Source: an uncultured Mycoplasma sp. (GTDB lineage: Bacteria > Bacillota_I > Bacilli_A > Mycoplasmatales > Metamycoplasmataceae). From it: a stretch of DNA of 5,699 nt. A program made the translations under genes and the position numbers. The notes beneath the pieces are model-generated. The model saw only the letters and a list, made by a program, of their open reading frames with translations. It made no database searches and was not told where the DNA came from. Below, in pieces: positions 1 through 5,699 of this stretch (its first letter is position 1; every line of letters begins with the position of its first letter). The stretch lies in NCBI GenBank assembly GCA_947041065.1, contig CAMRCV010000038.1, positions 1-5,699 on the forward strand, in the 5' to 3' direction.

Positions 1-30
1 CGAGATTAAGAAGTAACTTTCAGCATTTTT

Positions 31-67
31 GAATAAAAAACATAACAAAAGTGTGTTGTTGTGTTTT
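31..67 (-). terminator. Candidate intrinsic terminator of the 736-aa lipoprotein gene
   Basis: Inverted repeat arms are 56-67 and 37-48 with a 7-base loop: 12 pairs with one A-C mismatch on the minus-strand RNA. The descending arm runs into a T-rich stretch on the minus strand (about 40-31). It lies 37 bases past the stop. The stem is AT-rich and therefore weak. The first 103 bases otherwise hold no gene that I can support. Confidence 0.4.
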
Positions 68-103
68 AAATATTAGTTAATTTTTTAATGATATAAATAA
101 AGA

Positions 104-715
104 TTAAGAAGAACGTTCAATAAATCCTATTCTTGTTTTCTCTGCTTTGTTATTAAACTGGCTAGGGATTATAAATTTAGTCATTTTTGTTATATTAGCA
201 CCCTTAAATGCGTGTTGATGAATAGTTTTGACTGAATCAGGAATAACTAATGAAGTTAATTTGTTGCCGAAAAAAGCACCATGAGAAATTGATATCACTG
301 AATCTGGTATGTATAAATCCTCGATAGGGTTATTTCTGAAAACAGAAGAATTAATTTCTTTAATCGAATCAGGAATTGAAATTGTTTCTATTTTATTTTC
401 AGCAAATGCATATGCACCGATTGTTGTAATTGAATCAGCTAAATTGATATCAGTCATGCTATTTTTATAAAAAGCCAACTGTTCAATTGTGACAACAGAA
501 TCAGGAATTCTAATACCTATTAATTTATTTTCACGAAATGCTTGTGCTCCTATATATGTTACAGTTTTAGGAATTTCAACTAATGTTAAATTCCCGCCCC
601 TAAATGCATCCTTGCCTATTGAGGTAATGTTAGGTATTTTTTCTTTAAACATACCTAGTGTTATGGCATTTAAGTTCTTTCAACCAAATTCAGCAACTTT
701 TTCTGGCGTTAATTC
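104..715 (-). repeat. LRR module copy 3
   Basis: This copy encodes residues 534-736. The entry segment is 534-567, where T-K-E-M-F has drifted to T-L-G-M-F. The six 22-residue units tile 579-710, and the cap at 714-736 (Q-F-N-N-x2-E-K-x-R-I-G) ends the protein three residues before a Ser-Ser C-terminus. Confidence 0.8.
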
Positions 716-2314
716 AACAGAGCGGTCTAATGTTGGTGCTTGTCTTTGATCAAATCCCATTCTTAATTTCTCAGTAATGTTATTAAATTTATCAGCAATT
801 ACCAAATTTATCATTTTTGATATTTTTGCACTATTAAATGCCCCATCCTCAATAGTTTCAACACTATTAGGAATTGTTAATATTCGTAAATTATTGTAGG
901 CAAAAGCACTTTCTTTAATTATTTTAATTGAATCAGGAATTATTAAGTTTTTAATTCTATTATTTCAAAAAACCGCTTTATTAATAGTTGTTAGTGAACT
1001 TCCAATGATCAATGATTCAGTGTTATTTGCTCCAAAAGCATAATCTCCAATAGTTTCAACTTTATCAGGAATTTCAAGTGATAAAATAAAATTATAAATA
1101 AAAGCTTCTTTTCCAATGCTTATTAGGGTTTTAGGTAAAATTATTGATTCTAATGAATTATTATAAAAAGCAGAATCACCAATTTTTACAATGGTATCTG
1201 GAAGATATATTGAAGTTAATTTTTGTCCTTTAAAAGCATCTTCTCCTATTGAAGTAATGTTAGGCATTTTGTCATCAAACATTTCTTTAGTAATTTGAGT
1301 TTTCGTATTTCAATCAAACTCTTTTACTTTTGCACGAGTTAATTCATTTTTTGAATTAGTTTCTGGAGTGGGTTCAGGATTTTCTGGAATAGGAACAACT
1401 GGGCGATTGTCTTGTTTGACATTAAAAAATCCTAACCTCTTTTTCTCTGAATATGTATTAAATTTTTCAGGAATCACCAGACTTATTGTGGACAAGTTAG
1501 CATTTTCAAAAGCATTCAAACCTATTGTTTCTACTGAGTTAGGAATATTTAAAGAAGTCAATTCATTATTTGAAAAAGCTTTATTTGCAATTTCTGTAAG
1601 TGAATTGGGTAAATTTAAAATTTTTATTTTATTGTCTGAAAAAGCACCATAATCAATTGATTCCACAGAATTACCAAAAGTTAATGTTGCTATTTCGTTT
1701 TGAAGAAAAGCATATTGTCCAATATATTGCACAGAGTTAGGAATTGTTAAAGAAGTTATATTATTGTAAGAAAAAGCATTATCCCCAATTTTTGTAACAT
1801 ATTTTGGAATTATCAATGATTCTAATTCACAGTTTCAAAAAGCCTTATTTTCAATAGTGGTTACAGTCTCAGGAATCTCAATAGAAGTTCATGAACCATC
1901 TTTGAAAGCAGAGTCTCCAATGGAAGTAATGTTGGGAATTTTTGCTTTAAACATTTCTTTGGTAATGGTATCTTTATTCTTTCAACCAAATTTTTCCGCC
2001 ATACTTTTTGTCAATTCAGTTACTTGAATAGGTTCACTCGGTTTAGGAATTGCATCTGCTTCTGTGGTTGGCTTAGTTGGTGCAACTTCTATAATTGGTG
2101 CTTTAGGTTTTATAGGGGCGGCTGGTTTATTTTGTACGGGGGGATTTGGTTTTGTGCCTGGTTTTTTTGTTATGTTCGGAATAACAACTTTTTTAGTTAT
2201 TTTTGGAACAATTTCTTTCTTTTCTGTTGCATTGCATGAAGAAATTATTAGTAGTGGAGTTAATAGAAATAAACCCCCCAAAATAAGAGTTCTTTGTTTT
2301 ATTCTTTTTTTCAT
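104..2314 (-). CDS. Three-module BspA-like leucine-rich-repeat surface lipoprotein (736 aa)
   Basis: Read with TGA = Trp, this is one uninterrupted 736-codon frame ending in TAA. The six TGA codons are W111, W142, W160, W335, W450 and W545. The start is ATG at 2314, preceded by AAAGGA with a 6-base gap. Residues 1-27 form a lipoprotein signal peptide: basic N-terminus, hydrophobic core, lipobox Ile-Ser-Ser-Cys27. Residues 28-99 are a Lys/Pro-rich spacer. Three modules follow, at residues 100-323, 324-533 and 534-736. Each has a 34-residue entry segment, six 22-residue LRR_5-type repeats (consensus I-P-x-S-V-x-x-I-G-x-x-A-F) and a cap with F-N-x3-E-K-x-R-x-G. Modules 1 and 2 are joined by a second Pro-rich linker. 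In the family, BspA-like LRR proteins are cell-surface and often bind host or environmental ligands; lipid anchoring outside the membrane is inferred from the signal. The ligand is unknown. The lipoprotein and LRR calls are firm; an adhesin or antigen role is inference. Confidence 0.9.
716..1345 (-). repeat. LRR module copy 2
   Basis: This copy encodes residues 324-533. The entry segment is 324-357, the six 22-residue units tile 369-500, and the cap begins near 504 (Ala replaces Pro; K-F-N-N-x2-E-K-x-R-M-G is kept). A short linker then joins copy 3. Confidence 0.8.
1346..2017 (-). repeat. LRR module copy 1 (entry segment, six 22-aa repeats, cap, linker)
   Basis: This copy encodes residues 100-323 of the 736-aa lipoprotein. 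The entry segment is 100-133, the 22-residue units tile 145-276 without gaps, and the cap begins at 277. A Pro-rich linker of about 25 residues then leads to copy 2. At the DNA level the array is a set of 66-bp units. Confidence 0.8.
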
Positions 2315-2387
2315 TTTCGTTCCTTTATTTTTTTATTTGTTTATATATTTGATCTTTAGAAAATATTTTTATTGGAAAAAATATTCA
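2315..2387 (-). other. 5' leader with terminal hairpin and ribosome site (736-aa gene)
   Basis: The predicted mRNA begins with a 9-bp AT-only hairpin (arms 2377-2385 and 2362-2370, 6-base loop). It ends with AAAGGA (2321-2326) six bases before ATG. The leader is nearly identical in the two paralogs. The hairpin may protect the 5' end of the mRNA; that role is inference. Confidence 0.5.
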
Positions 2388-2393
2388 CTTTTA

Positions 2394-2423
2394 ATTATAA
2401 CTTTTTTTATAACTGTTTTTAAA
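2394..2423 (-). promoter_or_regulatory. Promoter of the 736-aa lipoprotein gene
   Basis: Read on the minus strand, the -35 box is TTTAAA (2418-2423) and the -10 box is TATAAT (2394-2399). The spacer is 18 bases and contains an A7 run. The start of transcription is expected near 2387, about 70 bases before ATG. The same arrangement is found upstream of both paralogs, which supports the call. Confidence 0.7.
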
Positions 2424-2622
2424 TTTTGATTAAAAATGAGTAAAAAAACTGAATTTAAAAGATTAAGTACTACAAAATTATTTAGCTATCACACATTAAA
2501 AAACGTATTAATACTTGTAATAAAAATTATGACTTTTTCCAATAAAATATGATCATGAATTTATCTTTGTTCATGCTTTAGATTACATCAATCTGTTACA
2601 GCATATTATGATTGTTTATATT

Positions 2623-3423
2623 CTATAACATAACACCAATGCGATCTCTTTCTTCTGCTGTGTTAAATTTATCAGGTAATTTAGCAACTTTAAGATATCC
2701 TGAATCAGATAAAAAAGCATAGTCGTCTATTGAAGTAACCGAATCAGGAATTATAAGAGTGTTGTCAAGAATTTGGTTACCATCAAAGGCTTGAAGACCA
2801 ATGGTTGTTAATGAACTTCCTAAAGATAAAGTGGTAATGGGACAACCATCAAAAGCACTTTCGCCTATAGAGACTACAGAATTAGGAATTTCTAGAGAAG
2901 TTAATGGATTAGAAGCAAAAGCACTTTGTCGTATAGAAACAACGTTGCTAGGAATCTTTATAGATGTTAAGGAAGCTTTGAAAAAAGCCCCTTCGCCTAT
3001 AGATATAACTGAATCAGGAATATCTATCAAAGTTAAGGATGAATTATTATAAAAAGCCCCTGCCCCTATATGAGTAATGCCAGGAATTTTTTTCTGGAAC
3101 ATTTCTTTAGTCACTGACTCCAACTTATTTCACCCTCATTCAATAACTTGTGCTTCAATTAATTCTTTTTTAATAGGGGTTACTAATACTGGGCGCGCTG
3201 AGTCAGAGGTTGTTATATTAGTTACGGGGGTTGTGGGTTTTACAGTATGTTTTTTTGTCGTATTGGAAGTAGCAACCTTTGTCGTATTTACTTCTACTTT
3301 TTTAGTTATTTTTGGAGTGGTATCTTTATTGTCTGTTGCGTTACATGAAGAAGGTATTAGTAGGGGAGTTAGTAGAAATAAGCACCCTAAAATAATTGCT
3401 TTTCGTTTTATTCTTTTTGTCAT
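2623..3423 (-). CDS. Single-module BspA-like leucine-rich-repeat lipoprotein (266 aa)
   Basis: This is a continuous 266-codon frame in code 4, with TGA at W96 and W98, ATG at 3423 and stop TAG. AAAGGA lies six bases before the start. Residues 1-27 are a lipoprotein signal ending Ser-Ser-Cys27, close to those of the two neighbouring paralogs. Residues 28-86 are a Thr/Lys/Val-rich spacer. The entry segment (87-120) contains E-W-G-W and T-K-E-M-F. The LRR region has a partial unit (116-132), four 22-residue units (133-220) and a longer 26-residue unit (221-246). The last 20 residues form a cap with K-F-N-T-x2-E-R-x-R-I-G. This is the simplest complete member of the family and shows what one functional unit looks like. 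It is more like the 340-aa protein upstream than the 736-aa protein: both have E-W-G-W, I-P-G-I-T-H-I-G and a C-P-I-T repeat junction. A surface-exposed lipoprotein is likely; its ligand is unknown. Confidence 0.9.
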
Positions 3424-3486
3424 TTTGGTTCCTTTGTTTTTATATATTTAATGTTTAGAAAATATTTTTATTAGAAAAAATATTCA
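3424..3486 (-). other. 5' leader with terminal hairpin and ribosome site (266-aa gene)
   Basis: It has the same design as the other leaders: hairpin arms 3476-3484 and 3461-3469, and AAAGGA at 3430-3435 with a 6-base gap to ATG. It is slightly shorter between hairpin and ribosome site than the paralogous leaders. The loop sequence differs while the arms are unchanged. Confidence 0.5.
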
Positions 3487-3492
3487 CTTTTA

Positions 3493-3521
3493 ATTATATC
3501 TTTTTTATAGAGGCTTGTAAA
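3493..3521 (-). promoter_or_regulatory. Promoter of the 266-aa lipoprotein gene, abutting the upstream gene's stop
   Basis: Minus strand: -35 TTTACA (3516-3521), -10 TATAAT (3493-3498), spacer 17 bases with an A6 run. The spacer is one A shorter than in the two paralogous promoters. The -35 box lies one base downstream of the TAA of the 340-aa gene. There is no room for a terminator between the genes, so readthrough transcription is also likely. Confidence 0.7.
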
Positions 3522-3522
3522 T

Positions 3523-4545
3523 TTAAATTAAAACCATAGGTCTTAATGGTTGTTTTTTACTGTAATATTTGTTAGTTATTATTGCTTTCTGTTTTGTAGC
3601 AAAACCTAAATTGCTGCGATAAAAAGCTCATTCTCCTACTGAGTTTTTAATAATTGAAAGTGAATGAGGAAGTATAATTGTGCCAGATATTTTATGTGAT
3701 TCAAAAGCTCAACTTCCAATGGTTTGTAAGGAGTTTCCTAAAGATAAATTGGTAATAGGACAACCAGAAAAGGCTTTTCAACCAATTATTTTCGTTTTAT
3801 TACCAATTTTGAGTGTTGTGATTGGATTATTAACAAAAGACTCATCTCCTATAGAGATTACTGAATCAGGAATCTCTAAAGAAGTTAATTGATTAGAATA
3901 AAAAGACCTTGATCCTATAGATATAACTGAATCAGGAATCTTTAAGGAGGTTAGTTTATTAGAAGCAAAAGCACCTCGTCCTATATGCGTAATTCCAGGA
4001 ATTTTGTCTTGGAACATTTCTTTAGTAAGAGATGCAATGTTATCTCAACCTCATTCAATAACATTATCTTTAGTTAATTCTCTTCTAACTGGTTTTATTA
4101 CTACGGGCGTATTTGGTTTAGTGTTTATTGTAGGTGTTTCATTAGGTGTTGTTGGAGTGATTGGTTTGGTGGTTACTACAGGTGTTTCGCCGGTTGTTGA
4201 TGGAATATTTGGTTTTGGTTTTGCAGGAGTATTTGGTTCAACTGTTACATAAGGTATTTCATTAGGTGTTGACGAAATGTTTGGTGTGGTTGCTTCTGTA
4301 GGAGTTGTTGGAATAATTGTTTTTGGAGGCGTTAGGTCTATTAATACAGGTATCACAGGCTGTATAATAGGTTTTTTCGTTACATTTGAATCAATAACTT
4401 TTCTTGTATTATCTTCCACTTGTTTAGTTATTGTTGGAGTAGTTTCTTTCTTTTCTACTGCGTTGCATGAAGAAATTATCAATAGCGGTGTTGCTAGAAA
4501 CAATCCTCCCAAAACAAGAGTTTTTTGTTTTATTCTTTTTTTCAT
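3523..4545 (-). CDS. Single-module BspA-like LRR lipoprotein with long Pro/Thr stalk and aberrant C-terminus (340 aa)
   Basis: In code 4 this is a 340-codon frame with five TGA Trp codons (W165, W167, W256, W279, W306), ATG at 4545 and stop TAA at 3523-3525. AAAGGA lies six bases before ATG. Residues 1-27 are a lipoprotein signal with Ile-Ser-Ser-Cys27. Residues 28-155 form the longest spacer in the cluster. It is Pro/Thr-rich, with imperfect internal repeats of about 16-24 residues (T-P-N-E-x-P, T-K-P-x-T-P), and resembles a cell-surface stalk. The entry segment is 156-189. The LRR region has a 16-residue partial unit, four 22-residue units (201-288) and a 26-residue unit (289-314), the same layout as the 266-aa paralog. 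The final 26 residues (315-340) are basic and lack the F-N-x3-E-K-x-R-x-G cap. The cap may have diverged beyond recognition, or the end was replaced by a rearrangement. The stop directly abuts the promoter of the next gene. Confidence 0.87.
4089..4310 (-). repeat. Pro/Thr stalk-coding imperfect tandem repeats
   Basis: Within the 340-aa lipoprotein gene, this stretch codes for repeated T-P-N-E-x-P and K-P-x-T-P patterns. A 19-base block recurs at 4133-4151 and 4253-4271 with one mismatch, 120 bases apart. Such repeats can change copy number in frame, and the paralogs have much shorter stalks here. Confidence 0.6.
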
Positions 4546-4615
4546 TTTCGTTCCTTTAATTGTTTTTATTTATATATTTGATCTTTAGAAAATATTTTTA
4601 TTTGAAAAAATATTC
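4546..4615 (-). other. 5' leader with terminal hairpin and ribosome site (340-aa gene)
   Basis: Hairpin arms are at 4606-4614 and 4591-4599. AAAGGA is at 4552-4557, six bases from ATG. The leader matches that of the 736-aa gene almost base for base outside the hairpin loop. Confidence 0.5.
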
Positions 4616-4621
4616 ACTTTT

Positions 4622-4651
4622 ATTATAACTTTTTTTATAATGGTTTGTAAA
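4622..4651 (-). promoter_or_regulatory. Promoter of the 340-aa lipoprotein gene
   Basis: Minus strand: -35 TTTACA (4646-4651), -10 TATAAT (4622-4627), spacer 18 bases with an A7 run. This is the best match to consensus of the three. Transcription would start near 4615, about 70 bases before ATG. Confidence 0.75.
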
Positions 4652-4745
4652 CTTCAATTCAAAATGAGTAAAAAAACCACAATTTTCAAGAGGAAATATC
4701 ATATATTTATTTTTAATATTTAGCTACTAAAAATTCAAGATTCAG

Positions 4746-4794
4746 CACAATTAATGATAGAAATTATGATTCTTTTCGATAAATATTAATTGTG
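4746..4794. promoter_or_regulatory. 10-bp inverted repeat in the divergent region
   Basis: The arms CACAATTAAT (4746-4755) and ATTAATTGTG (4785-4794) are perfectly complementary and 29 bases apart. They could be a protein-binding site or part of a hairpin. No T-run follows on either strand that would make a convincing terminator. Function is unknown. Confidence 0.3.
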
Positions 4795-4869
4795 TTAATG
4801 TTATCTTTTTTACTACTAGGAAGGATAGAATTTGTTAAGGTCTTTAAATTTACTAACATTATGTTTTTA

Positions 4870-4928
4870 TATAATTTATAATAAAAATCAACCAACTATT
4901 AATGTGATTGATTTATAAAATATATAAT
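4870..4928 (+). promoter_or_regulatory. Likely promoter area of the abi gene
   Basis: Three TATAAT boxes occur at 4870-4875, 4877-4882 and 4923-4928. None has a strong -35 at ideal distance; TTTACT at 4849-4854 is 15 bases from the first box. A 7-bp inverted repeat (4885-4891 / 4908-4914) lies between the boxes and could be an operator or leader hairpin. Which box is used cannot be decided by eye. Confidence 0.35.
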
Positions 4929-4947
4929 ATGTTGAGGCGAGGTTTGT

Positions 4948-5699
4948 ATGTCCAAAGAAATTTTTAATAAACAAATAGAGTCCTTAAAAAATAAGGGTGT
5001 AAAGTTTGTGTGTATGAATGAAGATGAAGCAGTTAATTATTTAATGCAAGCAAACTACTTCTTCAGAATTAAATGCTATTTAAATAACTTTGAAAGAGAC
5101 CAAGATGGTAAGTATGACGTTGATTTTCTTGTATTAAAAGAATTATCAACCATTGATATGTATTTAAGGAAATGAATCATCTCAACGACTCTAGATATGG
5201 AACATTTAATTAAAACTAAAATTATGCTTGCTTATACAGTTAGTCAAAAAGACATTACTAAAGAAGATATTATTTTATTTTTAGAGAAATATCCACATAT
5301 TGATCAAAAAATAAAATCTAAAATGAATTCATCTAAATTTGAATATAAAAGATCGTTGTTTGAAAAATATCATAATGAATGAGAAATATGAGCCTTATTA
5401 GAAATATTAGATATTGGATCATTAATTAAACTTATTGAATATTTTAAAATAGTCATAGATATTCCGTCTAACTTGTTATATTCTTTTAGAACGATTAGAA
5501 ACGCAGCAGCTCATAATAGTACTTTGCTTTCTAATCTACAATATTATCCTGATTTTAAAATGAATAAACTATTAAGAGCTAAGTTAGGAGCTTTGCTTCC
5601 GGTTGAAGAATTTAAAAAATATATTAAGAACCCTTTTATTACTGATTTATTAATTTTAATTTATATGTTGGGTTTATTTAAAGAAGAAGATCGGAAGAG
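4948..5699 (+). CDS. Abi_2-family abortive infection protein (AbiD/AbiF-like), HEPN motif, 3'-truncated by window end
   Basis: ATG at 4948 follows a GAGG ribosome site at 4939-4942. The frame stays open to the window end through TGA Trp codons W76, W145 and W148. Up to 250 residues are visible, but the last few codons overlap probable adapter sequence. Family features include an N-terminal helix of the type S-L-K-x-K-G-V, then N-Y-L-x-x-A-N-Y-F-F-R-I-K-C-Y, a Trp-containing segment before E-I-L-D-I-G-S-L at about 145-158, and I-R-N-A-A-A-H-N, in which R184 and H189 form an R-x4-H motif. Abi_2 proteins (AbiD/AbiF) belong to the HEPN superfamily, where this motif is the usual RNase active site, and several act in phage abortive infection. 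A phage-defence RNase role here is inference. The gene is divergent from the lipoprotein cluster and no partner or antitoxin is visible. Its 3' end is missing. Confidence 0.85.

Larger units (their letters stand above)
4546..4947. other. Divergent intergenic region, lipoprotein cluster / abi gene
   Basis: These 402 bases hold no coding frame that I can support. They contain the promoter and leader of the 340-aa gene (to about 4651), a stretch at about 4660-4785 resembling the region upstream of the 736-aa gene, a perfect 10-bp inverted repeat (4746-4755 / 4785-4794) and the likely abi promoter area. Confidence 0.6.

Noticed and set aside
3..111. 11-base direct repeat at 3-13 and 101-111, possibly the end of another paralog at the left edge
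   Set aside because: Translation upstream of the 3-13 copy meets a stop after about 20 codons and shows no LRR or cap motif. The repeat is probably chance in AT-rich DNA.
104..2017. CRISPR-like array, because of regular repeat spacing
   Set aside because: The 66-base periodicity is codon-phased and encodes 22-residue LRR units. The repeats are degenerate and there are no unique spacers.
104..2314. Reading the 736-aa gene as several broken genes or a pseudogene
   Set aside because: All six interruptions are TGA. The flanking protein motifs continue perfectly in frame when TGA is read as Trp.
2024..2429. Plus-strand open frames rich in Phe, Gly and Val opposite the signal peptide and stalk of the 736-aa gene
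   Set aside because: They are antisense shadows of Lys/Pro-rich coding. They lack ribosome sites and family features, and the minus-strand frame is clearly the real gene.
2573..2604. Nested hairpin (2573-2577/2600-2604 and 2580-2584/2590-2594) after the 266-aa gene as a terminator
   Set aside because: The arms pair in short 5-bp blocks with an unequal internal loop, and no T-run follows on the minus strand. The evidence is too weak to annotate it.
4004..4588. Plus-strand frames with hydrophobic, membrane-like translations opposite the 340-aa lipoprotein gene
   Set aside because: The Val/Gly/Ile pattern is the complement of the Pro/Thr-rich stalk and leader. There is no independent start signal.
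5173..5391. Interpreting the abi gene as nonsense-mutated
   Set aside because: The interrupting codons are TGA only, and the Abi_2-like sequence continues across them. This fits code 4.

Overview
The window comes from a mollicute (Mycoplasma, Spiroplasma or a close relative). The DNA is very AT-rich. All 16 tryptophan codons in the four genes are TGA and none is TGG, so the sequence must be read with genetic code 4. Read with the standard code, every gene breaks into pieces; with TGA = Trp there are four long, gap-free genes. I cannot name the species.

Layout. Three genes on the minus strand form a paralogous cluster of surface lipoproteins: a three-module protein of 736 aa (104-2314), a 266-aa protein (2623-3423) and a 340-aa protein (3523-4545). 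Each has a lysine/arginine-rich lipoprotein signal peptide ending in Ser-Ser-Cys27 and then a Pro/Thr/Lys-rich spacer of variable length (72, 59 and 128 residues). After that comes one or more copies of a module. The module has a gapless 34-residue entry segment (E-L-T..., a TGA-encoded Trp, T-K-E-M-F, K-I-P, I-T-x-I-G), then BspA-like (LRR_5 type) leucine-rich repeats of 22 residues, and usually a short cap (F-N-x3-E-K-x-R-x-G). There are five copies of this module: three in the first protein and one in each of the others.

Each lipoprotein gene also has its own copy of a conserved upstream region: a sigma-70-type promoter whose spacer holds an A6 or A7 run, a hairpin at the predicted 5' end of the mRNA, and the ribosome site AAAGGA six bases before ATG. 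The -35 box of the middle gene lies directly behind the stop codon of the gene upstream of it. The locus looks like a repeat-rich, recombining family of surface antigens or adhesins. Variable expression is suggested but not shown.

A 402-base divergent intergenic region (4546-4947) separates the cluster from a plus-strand gene (4948 to the window end) for an Abi_2-family abortive-infection protein with an R-x4-H (HEPN) motif. This gene is cut by the end of the window. The last 12 bases are identical to the start of the common Illumina adapter, so the right edge is probably a contig end with untrimmed adapter. No tRNA, rRNA, CRISPR array or transposase was seen.
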